DNA from: Drosophila persimilis
Taxonomy: Eukaryota > Arthropoda > Insecta > Diptera > Drosophilidae
Assembly: GCF_003286085.1 (NCBI RefSeq)
Contig: NW_020825298.1
Coordinates: forward strand, 10,788,001 to 10,852,000
DNA: 64,000 nt
Direction: 5' to 3'
Both the position numbers and the translations under genes were made by a program. Below are positions 24,419 through 37,667 of the stretch, piece after piece. Positions within the stretch are counted from its first letter, which is position 1, and each line of letters starts with the position of its first letter. Below the pieces are notes generated by a model, which ran no database searches, was not told the origin of the DNA, and worked only from the letters and a program-made list of their open reading frames with translations.

Positions 24419-25210
24419 CAGTGAGAGAGAGGGAGAGAGAGGGAGAGCGAGAGCGTTGTGGGTGGTCGCCTTTCCGGTGCAATTTGCTATACAAATCCGC
24501 GCTTTTGTTGGCGCTCTTCCTTCGCCCTCTTTCGCCTTCAATTTTATGCTGCCTTCTTTGTGCACTAACGGGGCGCGGCGTAACTTAAATTTCTCTCTTT
24601 TTTGTATATTTGATTGTTGTTTTTTTTTTGTGCTGCCTTTTGCTAATGCCTCAAGTTCGTGAGGGTTTCTATTTCCGCTGCAACACCACACACAGCCCGC
24701 TGCCGTCTAATGACCCGAAATTCAACCGATTAGTCCTTAGTTTTGGCAATTTCCCATCACGTTTAGCATTTTTACGCTTTCTCTTGCTCATGGCACACAC
24801 TTTAACTGTATTTTGATTCGTTATTTAATTGCAACATGCAGGCCGAACGGTAAATGCAACCTACTGCAGCTGTGCAGCTGTCAAAAACGGCACTTCGGCA
24901 GCGGCCAGCAAATGTCACAACAAAGCGAAGTGCGGCCCGAAGCCCCGAACGAAGAGCGCGTATGAATCAGATGTTTCCCCGAGAGCGAGCAAGAGCGGCA
25001 GGAAGGATGAATCAGCTGACTGAACGGAGCCTTGAAGCCTAGGACAACATGCACGGCCCGGAGAGCGAGAGGCGTAGCTGTAGCGGGAAAAATCGATGGC
25101 ACACTGACTGCCTGCCTGCAGTACGAAATGAAGCACACAAAATGGGCGAGCGATAGAGAGCGAGCGAGAGATGTGCGACTGAGAGAGCGAGATTACGTTT
25201 TCGGGAGAGC
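24419..25210 (-). ncRNA. Candidate alternative promoter and 5' leader exon (minus strand)
   Basis: On the minus strand this begins with CTCTCT/GCTCGCTC boxes and TCAGTC initiator-like words (near 25017-25022 and 25178-25183). It then becomes A-rich with CAACAATCAAATATAC, typical of Drosophila leaders, and ends at a CT-rich tract with a donor, CACTG|GTAGGT (end about 24419), next to an AC microsatellite. It is markedly richer in G/C than the surrounding intron. No long open frame from an ATG is present, so it would be untranslated and splice to 20748-21135, where the MGNS start lies. No clear DPE was found at +28 from either initiator-like word. Confidence 0.4.
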
Positions 25211-26560
25211 CATAACTGGACGACGTCTGATAACAGCTGAGCGAATTTGTTGTGGATTTATTTACGGTTGTTTTTTTTTGTTTTTTTGGCAAAGGTTTCG
25301 TGTTGTTCAGGTTTTCAAATGCCCTGCATTAGAGAATGGGAAATTGAATTGGAAAGGTTTTTAATGCCCTGCGAAGGGGAGGGTCTTATATTAGTCTTAT
25401 ATCAAATTTCTTTTGGAAACTTTGAAGATTTAAGGCTTCACGATTTCTGTATAAGATAATTCATAATTTTGGGGATGCTTATACATTTTAGGGGACTTTT
25501 TTAGGCTGTTCTAGTTCTGCACTACAGATTTTAGAAGATTTCTGAAGAATTTTAAGATTATAAAATTCAATTATTTAATGTTCAATATTTCATAGTTATC
25601 CTTAAATAATTAAAAGATTTCAAAAGAAATTTTTTAAAATATTTATGTTAAATTATTATATATTTACATATAATCCTTTAAATACGAATGCTTATAAGAA
25701 TAAAGGCTTATAAATAGTAGACTTATTAATAATCTTTGCCGTGGTCCCAAACAAAAGGGTCCGTAAAAGAAAAATTGGTAAAGTCGTTAAAGGATAGAAG
25801 ATTATGATCATAGGGTATTATTGAACTTCGATCACTTATAGATTTTTTTACTAAAGAATTTTCTAAATTGCATTTAATTCCTCTAAAATTTATTTGTAGA
25901 AAAAAAAAACTAATTAAAACCCATATAGACTCTTTATAGAGTTTATACTATAAAAAAACCTTTTATTCTCTAGTTATTATGACTAAAAATAGACTTTATC
26001 TCATCTTTCACTTCCACACCCCACCCACACACATCTCTTTAGCCTTCTTTTAGTTTATTTTATTGCCACTCGACCACATTGATGTGGCATTGTCGTTGCT
26101 CCTCTAATTGTAGCTCACATCTTGGGTCGGGGAAATCGAATCGAGCTGCTCATTAGCATTTTGTGCCATGAGCACAGGGGACTTAATTCTAGGGTTACGA
26201 TATCGTGCACTCTGCAATGACTCACACAATCAACAAACACACAAATCTGTCAGTCACATATACACCTAAATGTATGCTCGCACAAACACACACACCCAGC
26301 TACCAATACGAATGCAATCAGGTCCCAAGGCAATTGCAATTGTGATTTTATGAGCTTTTCCGTGCGGTTGAGGATAGCTTTTGTGTATGCGCGGAGGGGC
26401 TTAAAGCATCGATCCATGAACTTTGAAATGATTATCAGCTTAGCCATCGCTCTCTCCTTCACTCATTATATTTCCCCCCTCTCTTTAACCTTTAAGTGCC
26501 CTCTCTCGCTCTCTCTCGTTAACCTTTGATTGGTGCAAATAAAAGAGACTTTGCATAATA

Positions 26561-26595
26561 CTCGCTCTCGCACTCGCACTCGCACTCGCACTCGT
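26561..26595. repeat. CTCGCA hexamer repeat
   Basis: About five tandem copies of CTCGCA/CTCGCT. A shorter similar run is at 48776-48800. Confidence 0.95.
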
Positions 26596-27008
26596 AATCG
26601 TATCATAAAATTCCATTTACTCGACAATAAAATGCTTAGCTCTGTTTGAATGAATGATTAAATGTTTGGCTCTCGTTGAATGAATGCTGAAATGCTGGAG
26701 AAATGTAGAGCCCCAAGGGGGAGTTACAAAATAAAATACATAGGGATGTTGGAGCCGGGGCTGAATGGGGCATCGATGATGTAATTTTTTCCCAACGTTT
26801 ATGGGGCCTTTTGTTTGTGTGTTTGTTCTTGTGGCGGCTGTCGTTTTGTTGGGGGTCAGCATTCATTGTGATTTCTTGATGTGTCCACAATTGATATAAA
26901 AAATATAAAATGAGCGAATTATTTCATGCCGAAAGGGAATACCCTAAAGGGAATTCCACAAAGGGTCGACAGAAATGGGAAAAAATATTCAAAGAAAATA
27001 AAAGTCGT

Positions 27009-27620
27009 TGAAACTAAATTATCGAAGAAGTGTTATCGATATCCGCAAGTTTTTATCGCTTTATATTACACTCGATAACTTTTTTAAAATTAATTATTTT
27101 ATAAATAATAGTTTATTTATATATATGATCAATTTCTCCTACTATCGAATTATCGGTTCTCAGTTATCGATTTTACTATCGAAAAATATGAAAAATATTC
27201 TTACCAGTAGGTTATGTTTCATGGGTGTGTATCTTTATATATTTATCGTTTAATGAAGTAAAGGATTCGGTGTTTTGTGTGGCGACATTTTCAATATTAA
27301 ATTTCCGAAAGATAAGCAAAACAAAGACGACTGGTTGATACCGATGTGTGCTAATGTTCAATTATTTTAATTATTTGTGTTGTTGGAGAGACAACGCTGG
27401 AAAGGCCTACTTTATTCCGAACCATCCTGGAACTGAACTTAATGATCTTCCAAAATTTCAGCTCAATTGGTGCGGGAGTTTTCGAATTTGTATAAGAGCT
27501 ACAAGCCAACAGAGCATTTTTCTATATATAGACTTAAAAATTGTGTTATCAATGGCCAATCGTTAGTTATTGCTCAGCTTTTTGAAGGTACATATTACTA
27601 TCGATCTATAACGAAGGGAT
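27009..27620. repeat. A/T-rich block with ATCGA/CGATA motifs
   Basis: ATCGAAG, TATCGATA, TATCGCT, ATCGAATTATCGG and TATCGATTTTAC occur within 250 bp, with a further TATCGAT at 27599. Same type as the blocks at 10.2 and 19.6 kb. Confidence 0.6.
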
Positions 27621-29439
27621 TTATCAACTCTAATATTTCTTTTATAATATTTTTTGTTTGTTTTTTTTCCACACTTTTGTCATACCCCATCTCCAACATA
27701 CCCCTTCTTGGTTAGCGTATATTGTATACCTTTATCTTGGCTTTTGTTTTTATATTATGGTTATTTTTTTACTCGTTGGGGTGTTAATTTTTTTCGGACT
27801 TTTCGCACATTTCGGTTGTGTTGTTTTGCTTTTGTGGGGCATGGAGGGGATCCCTCTCTTTCACATATGTATCTACGATTGTTGCTCAGCTGATAAGCCG
27901 TTTATTGCTGCCTGCTATGGCACTCAGATAAGACCCCCGCGGACACATGAACCAACAAGAGCCCACAGATGGACTTATGTACGTACGTACAAGCCGGACA
28001 GACATACGGACGTACAACAGTCGCCATGGGTTCAAGTACTTAGTTGGAGCATCCGGAATCGGATTAGATTTATGCATTTCGTAACTCATTAGAGGGACTC
28101 AAATGCGATTTGTGCGACTAACGAAGCACACAGAGGGGGAGAGAGAGTGTGAGAGGGGGGGTTGGGTTGATCGAGGGGAAAACGGAATTAAGGAAAAGCG
28201 TTTTTAATTAGCTCATGAAAGATTTCCCATTTTAATTGGACTTAATGCATTCAAGGGAAATCCCACGAAAAACTTTGACTCCTGCAAAATGTTGCAACTT
28301 GGATTTTAATTAATTTTACACGACATGTGGGTCGGTATGTCGCTGGGCTAGGGAGCGAGAGGCCTTGGGAATGCATTTTGACACATTGTTTGACAAATTG
28401 CCAGACACTAGGGACACACACACACACACACAGGGGAGCCCTATATATGTGTATATAGGTTAAGAGTGGAGACAGAAGAGTTGAAGGCAGAACAGAATCA
28501 TCAAAGCTAAACTTGACGGCAACTTGTGTAGTTGACGCACAAGTTTAATGCCAAAAGCCAACGAAAAGCTGCCACCCAAACGGCCAGGGGCAGCGCTCCA
28601 AAGGGGATCTAGAATATTAAAGAAAAAAGAATACAGATCAAGCATAAATAGGTCTCAGAAATACCGCCCCAAACGAGAAGCCTCTTCTCACATCTGCCTA
28701 CCCCTTTTGGTGCGCCCCTGTTGTTGGTGCAGGTGCAACAGCAACAACAATGTTGCACTAACGGCTCTTACTGACAACGCGCAAAATGTCGCCCGCAACA
28801 TGGCGTATGAGCAACGTCTGAGAATGGCCCCAAAAACACCAACACAAAAGCAACAAAAACAACAGCAGCAGCAGCAGCAATCATCATCTGGCCCGAGTAT
28901 CCAATACGCTCACGGGATTGGCTAAAACGGGGACAACACAGGACAGCACCCCCCACCCACTATCCCCCACCCATTCAGTGACAAAGTCAGTTATGGTCAA
29001 TAAAAAGCAATGTGATAGGGGGGTGAGAGAAGCGGCAGCAGCATAGCAGAGCGACAATGAGAAAGCGTTGCGATGCGACGATGCCATTCCAGAGCGCCAG
29101 CATCGGCCACCAGACAACAGATGGCGCCAGGGACAGTGCTAGAGATGATAGCGTGAAATCGGATGAAATTGATGCGGGGGGAGCGAGAGAGAGAGGTAGA
29201 AGTATGAATGGGGCAGTAGGAGAGTGCAGCGGAGCTAATGAAAAGCGTGTGTTTTATGTTCTGTGGGAATTGAAGACAGGAGCGGAGCCAGCAAACCTAT
29301 GGGAAACGATTTACAATGGAAGCCGAGTAACAGAACTGGAATAAAGCTATGGGTATTGAGTACCGCTTTTCATGGACCGAAGATGACCCGAAAATTGAAC
29401 GAGTTTCAACGGAAGCTGTGAGAGCGAGCGGTGCAGATG

Positions 29440-29790
29440 ATACGCTACCGGCCTAGTGCTCACTTATTACAAGCTCTCATTCTGCTTCTCTCTCTATTTG
29501 CTCTCTCCCATGATAATCTTTCACAAGCAAACTCTCTTGTCGGTTCTTATTTTACGCCCAGCACAATGGAGAGCGCTTTGACGCCATGCTTGATCGAGAG
29601 AGAGAACGAAGAACGAACCGAAAAGCGAGCGCGCTGCGGCTGGCTCAGTGCTCGCTCACTGCAAGCTCTCATTCTGTCTCTCTCTCCCACTCACAATTCC
29701 ACTCATCTGCCTAATTGCGCGCTCATTCATTTACGCTCATCTTCGCCTTCCTTTCCTACTAAAGAAAAGGAGAGCAATCGTTTGTGGTGG
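29440..29790. repeat. Tandem pair of CTCT/GAGA-rich segments, offset about 195 bp
   Basis: Segments starting near 29455 and 29648 share AGTGCTC(A/G)CT, then CAAGCTCTCATTCTG, then TCTCTCTC with CTCATT/CTCACT words. Between them is an inverted GAGAGAGAGAACGAA stretch. Style resembles the subrepeats of the foldback element at 31-33.7 kb but I could not align them fully. Confidence 0.5.
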
Positions 29791-31004
29791 AGAGTGGGAA
29801 AGGTGTTGAAGTGCGGGTGAAGCCTGCCTACAAAAATCGTGTGCCGTGTACCTGTCCCTCCCACTCTTCATTTAATATCGTTAAAGCAAACTTCTGCGAG
29901 CCCCTGCCCGCAGCCAGAGACTACAAAAATTGACTTGCAAAATGCCAAATTGCGTGTGTGATTCGGCCTGCAACATCGCTGGAAAATGTAACCACAATTT
30001 GTAGAGTCTACTTTTAGTTGCCGCATTACGGGGTACACGCAAAAGGTGACCAAACGAAATTTCGTGACGCGACGAAATGAAAATTATTTTAAATTATAGT
30101 TTTCCAATGGCAGTCCCGTTCCCGTTCCCTTTCCATTGCCCTTTGCGCCCCTCTCGAACCCTTCACCGCAACCACATGTTAGCCCAAATATGCCAGCCAC
30201 AGGTTACCAAAATTTATCTGGTTGAATGGCAACACATTTTGCACATTTTGTAGATAAAAATGGATCTGGTTTTAGTTGTTTTTTCTTCTCTCGTTTGTGT
30301 TGGTGTTGGGTTAATTTTAGCTGCGAAAATTTTTGGAAATTTGCAAAGGGCACAGGGCATCGGGGCAGAGTGCAATATTTTAGTGGTTCCATTGATTGCG
30401 TGTTAGAGGTTGTACGAGTGGGGGGAAGAGGCTTTCCCTAACTGGTAGACAATGTGGTTGAGTTATTTGATTGGGAAAGAATCGTGTGATTTTTAATTGA
30501 TTTCTACATAAATTCTACTTTGAAAGACATCCGTAGTTATTCTAGCTTTTTTCTATTTTTATATTCCATTCTATTGTTTTATTTCACTCTTTCTCTCACT
30601 CATGTCCTATTCAAGGAAGAGAATCCTGTACAATTCGACTTGGCCGGCTGTCCAAATATTTTTCGCTAGGAGAATGAGAAGAAGAGGAGTAGAAACGAAT
30701 GAACATTTTGGATTTTCTTGCTCCCTTATATTTTTAAATATCAATAGGAAAATAGCTAGAAAAACATGGCAATGGCTATATAAAACTCAGAGCAGGTCTC
30801 TGCAGCTTTAACAGCCGGCTAACAGGGAAAGAAACAATTCTAACAGTCTTTAACAGCGAGCTAACAGCAAAAGATAACAGAAAGTGAGAGAGAACCTTGA
30901 CCTACATTCGTTCTCTGAGATCACACACACAGACATACAATATGCACTACGAGATGATTCGGCCACAAACCTTTGCTCTCTTTTTCTGCAGTCAGATCTC
31001 TCTA

Positions 31005-33690
31005 CTCATGCCTCACCACGTCATGAACTTGACTTGGAACGAGAGCACTCATTCCCTTTTGATTCTCTTCTTCACTCCATCCCACTACAACTCTCGAGGA
31101 ATGGGAGTGGGAAAGGGACAAAACTTGACGAATTTTCAAGCACGCACACATACACGTTGCTGGAACTCACGTGAATGAAAAAGCGGGACAACGGAAAAAT
31201 AATATGTTTATCTACATATGTATATATGTATGTACATATATAAAATAGTTGTATGTACATACATACATATATCACAAATGGCCGTACTTTTTCTTCGTCG
31301 GGCTGCATTTTTAACGCCATTTTGCCTTTTTTCCGCCACCGCCATTTATTCAACACATTTTCTTGCAATAAAACACACGTTTTTGTACATAATCACTGCA
31401 CCAATACACCAAACTTAGCTACACTCCTGTGCGACTTTTTACCCGTTGGATTTTTCACCATTTTTCGCATTTTCTCGAATTTAAACGCGGAGCTGACTTT
31501 CCAACGCTCGCTTTGACCGGGTAAAAAAATTGAGTGAGAACGGCGACAATGCGTTCATTCTTCGATCTCCTGCTCCTCTTCCTATTTTCTCTCTCTCCCA
31601 CGCTCTATTCGGGCACTTTAGCAGAAACGAAACGAAAAAAAAGGGAGACAACGGAAAAATAACACATTTCAAATATTTAAACATGAAAAAAAGAATGTAT
31701 GCCAAATAATATGTTTTCCTACATATTTATCAAATATGTGAAACACATATACATACATATATCACACATTCCTGCACTTTTCCATCGTAGATCTGCATAT
31801 TTTTTTTACCATTTTGCCATTTTCTTCGCTTCCGCCCTTGACCAAACAAATTTTCTTGCATTAAAACACGTTAAACAACGTTTTTTTGCATTTCTATTTA
31901 ATCATTGCACTAAACTTCAGTTCACACACCTGCGCAACGTTTTTCCCGTTGGACTTTTCACCATTTTCCCGATTTTCACGGATAGAAACGCGGAGCTGAC
32001 TTACAAACGCGCGCTTTGACCGGCGGAAAAATGAAAGTGAGAGCGTTGCAAATGTGTTCATTCTATGCTCTCCTGTTCCTCTTCCTAATTGCTCTCTTTC
32101 GCACTCTCTCTTCAGCTACTTTTGCAAAAGCGAAACGAAAAAAAAAGAAGAATAACACATTTTAGATTTTTAAACTTCTTCCGCTGCCATTGCAAAGAGA
32201 GATTAGCTAATTTAATTAAATTAAGTAATTTCCACATGCACTGCAGCTGCAGCGCGCACTGTAACTCTCTCATCAATCTCTCCATCTCATTCCCACTCCC
32301 ACACTCTGTTGAACTCTTTTTGCAGTAGCAGAGGAAAACGACAAAAAAGCATGATGAAAGGTGGTGTGCCAACTCTCTTTCTTGTCTCCGCACTGCTACG
32401 AGCGACTGTTTGGTGAGGGAGAGAAGCACCAAGCTTGACCCGAAAAGAGAGCGCGTGCGAGATTAGAGCACCTTATGCAGTTTCGTCATGATCATAAGCT
32501 CTGCCGAGTGCGTGGGAGAGAGGGCAATTAGGAAGAGTAGCAGGCATGAGCGTAGCAAGGGGGTAATTTTCCCAATTAATCTCTCTAAATACATGTAACA
32601 TTCACGGACCCCTTTCGCGAAATACTGGTTACGCCCTTGGCAGCAGAATGGGAGATCAAAGAACGAACGCATTTGCACTTCTATCACTCTCATTTTTTCA
32701 CCGGGGCCAAGCGCGCGTTTTTAAGTCAGCTCCGCGTTCAAGTCTATGAAAATCGGGAAAATGGTGAAAAGTCTAACCGGAAAAACGATGGGCAGGTGTG
32801 TGAAGTGAAGTTTAGTGCAGTGATGCAAGAAAATAAAGGGCGGGGGCGCAATAAAGGCAGAATGGCGGCAAAAATGCAGATCTACGAAGGAGAAGTGCAG
32901 CAATGTGTAATATATGTGTATATAATCGATATATATGTAGAAAAACATATTATTTTTGCATAAATTATTTTTTTCATGTGGCAATATACAAAATGTGATA
33001 TCGTTCCGTTTTCTTCCGTTTTTTCGTTTCGCAAAAATATTCGAGTAGAGCGTGGGAGAGAGAGCAAATAACAAGAGGAACAGGAGATCAAAGAATGAAC
33101 GCATTTTCGCAGCTCTCACTCAAATTTTTTCACCCGGTCAAAGCGTGCATTGGCAAGTCAGCTCCGCGTTTAAATTCGAGAAAATGCGGAAAATGGTGAA
33201 AAATCCAACGGGAAAAACGTTGGGCAGGTGTGTGAAGTGAAGTTTAGTGCAGTAATTCAGTGGTTATATAAAAAGAAGTGTCTTTTAGTGCAAGAAAATG
33301 TGTTTAATAAAGGGCGGGGGCGCAATAAAGGCAGAATGGCGGCAAAAATGCAGATCTACGAAGAAAAAGTGCAGCAATGAGTAATATATAAGTGCAGTGT
33401 TTGATATATATGCAGATAAACATATTATTTTAACAGAAATTCTTTTTTTTATGTGTAAAAATCAAAAATGTGGTTTTTTCGTTGTCTCGTTTTTTTTTTC
33501 ATTCGATCACGTGATGGCCGTGTATATGTCCAGCAATGTGTATGTGTGCGTGCTTGAAAATTCGTCAATTTGTGTCCCTTTCCCACTCCATGATGCAAAG
33601 GTGCAGGGAAGAAGAGAACCAAAGAGGAATGAGAGCTCTCGTTCCAAGTGAAGTTCATGATAAGGTGGGGCATTCCCAATAGTGCTAGTC
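31005..33690. mobile_element. Foldback-type transposable element with long composite inverted arms
   Basis: The left arm (about 31005-32150) and right arm (about 32640-33690) are inverted copies. Outer parts: TCATGAACTTGACTTGG near 31020 matches the inverse of CCAAGTGAAGTTCATGA near 33645, and TTTTCAAGCACGCACACAT near 31132 matches its inverse near 33545. Each arm then holds two tandem subrepeats of about 370-480 bp. Their shared words are AACGCGGAGCTGACTT, TTTTTCCCGTTGGA, GTAGATCTGCAT and TCTCTCCCACGCTCTA, at 31.2-31.66 and 31.67-32.15 kb and inverted at 32.64-33.0 and 33.0-33.47 kb. The loop (about 32150-32640) is unique. There is no transposase frame, so it is non-autonomous. The architecture is that of Foldback or Galileo-like elements (Galileo being P-superfamily). 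Target-site duplication not resolved; the outermost ends are uncertain by tens of bases. Confidence 0.85.
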
Positions 33691-36639
33691 TGACTCTCTT
33701 GTGTTTCGAATGTTAATACGAACTTCCGCCCTCTGTTGCCTCACCTTAAATAAAGATGCCTAAAGTTTTTTGCTAACGGAACAAGATTATGGGTAAGTGA
33801 GAAAAGAGACGAGAGAAATTATGTTGTTTTTTAATGTTTATACTTTTATTTTCTTTCTAATTATTATAAGCACAAATGCGCAACCCAGGCTCTCCGTTCG
33901 GAATTTCTTTGTCTCACTCTCTTCTTCCGCCGGCTTTTTATGTGAGGACAACAAAAGATCAAGAAAAACGTAGCGGCACACGATTATGAGCCAAAAAGGT
34001 AAGAGAGAGTGTTTCTTTTTTGTATTTTTGTTGTTTATTTGTTTCAGTGTAGATCTATTGCGGGGAATCTCTTGGTGAAATTTTGTTTCTTTTGGAACAA
34101 GAGAGAGAGAAGGAAAGTGACACTTTCAGTGGCACTTCACCTGCATAAATTCCCACAAACACTCTCTCAATCATACACCAACACTCATTCACACACATAC
34201 ACACACACAGCCATCGAAAGGCAAACAGAATTCGCATTTGGACACCGTACCGTACCGTACCGTTTGCAGTGCTGCAACTTTAATTGCTTTGGTGGTTTGT
34301 GCCAAATTAGATTCTGCGGTTTTGTCGCGTCGCCATTCCGGTAATCGAGGACGGAGTCAGGATGGGGCTGGGGGATGGGTGTATTGGGTGTGGGGAGTCG
34401 GAGTCTTGGACCTTGCCTTTTGCCCCCAAAACTCAATTGAACGCTGGACGGCAAGGCATGAACATGGCGTCTGACGCTGACGCCCATCAATTAAACTTGT
34501 CAATGGGAATGCGAAACAGCAGCGCGGCCAAGAAACAGGACAACAAGAAGCGGACCGCCTTATAAAGGGGGCCAGCGAAAAAGCGTGGGAAACAGTGGTT
34601 AAAGTTTTTCACTGCTTTTCACTGGAATAAAAGCAAAGCAAAAGGTTAAACGAAAACTTCAGAGCCAGTCATCAACATTCAAATTAGATTTCCATCTTGG
34701 GTATAATCTTAATTAGATTGCTCCTTTAGGTCATTTATAGAGATCTTTAAACTTTAAGTTTCTGCTTTTCAAAATACCCGTTTAGCAGAGCTTAAATAAA
34801 GCTCCATTTAGTAGTGAATTCATATAAAAATTCCCTAAAAATGTACTAAATTTTCATGAATTTATTTTAAAGAAATCTCTTTTGCATCTTTAATCCAATT
34901 CCTGTACTATTTTCTTAACTTTTTGGTCTCCTATTTATTCAGTTTTCTGTGTGTTTTGGCAACAGCTTACACATTAAGAATATCCCCAAGCCATAGGATA
35001 TTCGGGCTGTTGTTCTCGAATGCAATCAAAAAGGTCACAAAAAAAAAAAACAACGAATAAGTCGCTGCCACACACACACACACTCGTGCATATATTCGTA
35101 TGCCCTGTAAAAATGAATATCTTAAAAAATATAAGCAAATGCTCTGATCCCAAATTCTCATTCGTTTCGAGATGCCGCAGGCCATTGACATGACTCTCGA
35201 ATGTCCTCATGGACGATGGTCCTCCCTCCTTTGGTCTGTGTGTGTGTGTCCTGTGTCTTATCCTGTGAAATGAAATTGATTTATTTTTGTTTACGCCGAA
35301 AACAGCAAAAAGTTTACCACAAAAACCGAAACTCTGTACCCGGGAACCGGACTTCCACAATGCCGTCGGCTAGTTTCTTCCGTTTTCTGTTTTCTGGCTT
35401 ATTTCTAGGGACCTCGTTATCCTGCTCTTATTGTCGAGCAGTCGGGCTAATCCTAATGCTCTCCTAATTACATTGCCCAAAAAGAGAGTAGAGTCAAGGC
35501 CAAGTTTGTGTCGTGTCTGTTGTCTACTTTTCAGGCTACTTATCATTTTTTAGCCGCCTTATGCCTTCTCAAACACTTGGCTTATAGACACTCCTAATTA
35601 TTGGCCCTCTGGCCATCAAGGCAGGGGCGGCCATTGAACTGTTTGTTCCCCAAGTCTGGGCCTCCAGTGCGACTTGAATGGGCATGGGCATGGGCCGCAG
35701 AAATGTGGCCGAAACGAGGCTAAGCAGCCGCCTGCCTGACCGACAAATGTCAAGACGCTTGCACTTTTCTCTCTCCCTGTGGGGGGGCTGGAAAATACTC
35801 TTTAGTTTGTGGGGCATGGTGAGTCTTCCAGAAAGCACAGTGCATAAATCTTCTTGCATTTCTTATTATTTTAAACATTATGTGCTTCACAAACACAGAG
35901 AGTCACATGCTTAGCAAACATTTATATTTATTTTTTATATTTTTTTCTGGTGCCTTCTTTCTGGCGTCGTGCAAATTTATGAAGGGCACTTCAAATGGCC
36001 TACGAGACGGGGGGACGGGTTCCACCCGCCGCAGACCCGACCCCCAGGGCTAAAGCCACACAGTAAACAGCAGCAGAAGAGGGGTCATGGCAGGGGGGGA
36101 AATGGAAAGTGGAAAAGCGTAGAGTGTGGTAGGGGAGTGGCGGAAAAATGGCAAGCAATAAAAATAATTGCAAAAATTCGAAATTTAAGTGTGAGGGTCT
36201 GTATGTGTGTGTGTGAGGCACGTTTAAAGCCCCGCTGGTACTCCACTTAGTCACTCCCCCCTTAGTCCTGCTGCCTGACTCGGTTCACACCTACCCAGCA
36301 GATTCCTCCTGCATATCCAGCTTCAACCCCCTCCCTCGCAGCACAAACAATGGCCAAAAACGAGGCGAATGCTCAACGCAGTGTAAAATCAGCGAATCGC
36401 GGTTTCTTTTTTATGTACCCTGTACTTGGTGGCGCACAAGGGTATATGGTTTATACATATAAGAAAAGGATGTGAGGCGATACAACAGTGGCTAGAAGAG
36501 TCAGCAGCGGCGATCGCTACATGAGCAAACGTGAGCGGCAGCCAGCAGAGCTTCGAGTTTATTTAAAGGGTAAAAAAAGTAAAATCCATTCCCATTCGCT
36601 CTCTCCGTCTCTGCTCTGCCTCTGCCTCTTCATGCCCGA

Positions 36640-36915
36640 GCTTCGATCCTCTCCCACGCAATGCACACGCTCTCTCGCAGTTCAGCAACAGCGCAGTTCT
36701 CCAAACAGCAGCAACAACAAAAGCAAAGCGCCGATGTTCTGCTCGGAGGCCCGGCACTCGGCAAATGCTTTCGCTCTCGCAGCAACAACAACAAAGCAGC
36801 AGAAAGCTACGACCGAAGCGTCGCCCAGCAATTGATTCGGTTTTCATTTCTAGCGACGACCGAGCAGCAAAGCAACAACAAACGGGACCTTGCTTTAGTG
36901 CGTAGTTTTCAGGCC
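36640..36915 (+). repeat. Dispersed repeat, copy 1
   Basis: A stretch of about 270 bp starting GAGCTTCGATCCTCTCCC and ending GCGTAGTTTTCAGGC is closely repeated in the same orientation at about 60825-61095. Shared interior includes GGAGGCCCGGCACTCGGCAA and GCCCAGCAATTGATTCGG. It has no coding continuity with neighbours. Copies differ by scattered substitutions and one replaced segment near the start, so this is a mobile or duplicated element, family not recognised. Confidence 0.85.
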
Positions 36916-37559
36916 GATCTTCTCTTCTTATTTCCTCCCACGATGTATTTACGTTTGACACAGCCAATGGTTTACTAGAAACCCCCGAGAAAACCCAAAA
37001 TACTGGGTACTTGTGCATTCGTAATTTCATTCTTTTTTCCACATTTTCCCTGCTCTTTCTGAATCTGTGTATGTGTGTGTGTGAGTGTTTTACAATCTGT
37101 TTCGCAACTCACGTAAAATATAAGGTAATTTGTGGAAATTTGATGTTTATCGTAAATTGTTTTTTATTTGCACAATGTCACCATTTTGCGGTTTGCCAGC
37201 AGTGGCACACAGCAAGCACACACACCTCAGCTGGTCAGAGTTGTCAGAAAGACAAAAAAAAAACCCCACTTCAATAAAAATGAAATGTGAAACGAATGGT
37301 TAAATACTCTCATAAAGTCGATTAGGTTATGTTTTTCCCTCAGGGAACATGGGGCCTTAACAACCATAAGAGAATGGAGTTCTGGCCTACCAGCCAGGAA
37401 ACCCCCAACCAGGGGCCAAAAGTGATCGATGGACCTGCGTACCGAGTGCATATCGGAAGGGAATTTCACACAGAAACCCCTTTGCCAATTCCTCATATGC
37501 AAAATATATGTAAATGCCCCTTGCAAAGAGTAAACATTTTTTATACCCCACAGACCACT

Positions 37560-37577
37560 CCCCCCCCCCCCCCCCCC
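37560..37577. repeat. Homopolymer C run
   Basis: About 18 consecutive C residues about 90 bp beyond the donor of the exon at 37668; length may vary or be misread. Confidence 0.95.
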
Positions 37578-37667
37578 TACCTTAATTGTGAGCCGGCAAA
37601 AGAGCCGCAGAGCCACAGCCGACAAAAAGTTTTTGGTAAAAACAATTGCAAACATTTTTCAATTTAC

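Larger units (their letters stand above)
21136..37667 (-). other. Long intron between exons 37668-37895 and 20748-21135
   Basis: A 16.5-kb intron. Contents described separately: a leader-like sequence with GAGA-type boxes (24419-25210), a hexamer repeat (26561-26595), an ATCGAT block (27009-27620), a CTCT-rich tandem pair (29440-29790), a foldback element (31005-33690), the first copy of a dispersed repeat (36640-36915) and a C run (37560-37577). Stretches 21200-24300, 25260-26500, 27660-29000 and 33780-36470 are A/T-rich or low-complexity with no supported exon. Confidence 0.65.

Noticed and set aside
29057..29344. 95-codon plus-strand frame
   Set aside because: Lies in GAGAG-rich repetitive DNA; Arg/Glu content follows from GAGAGA codons and nothing resembles a domain.
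31072..33679. Several 60-130 codon frames at 31-33.7 kb
   Set aside because: They fall in the foldback arms, occur on both strands, and mirror each other because of the inverted repeats.
36563..37042. Minus-strand 159-codon frame and its counterpart at 60747-61007
   Set aside because: Both lie in the dispersed repeat and are not continued by splice sites; shared similarity is explained by the repeat.
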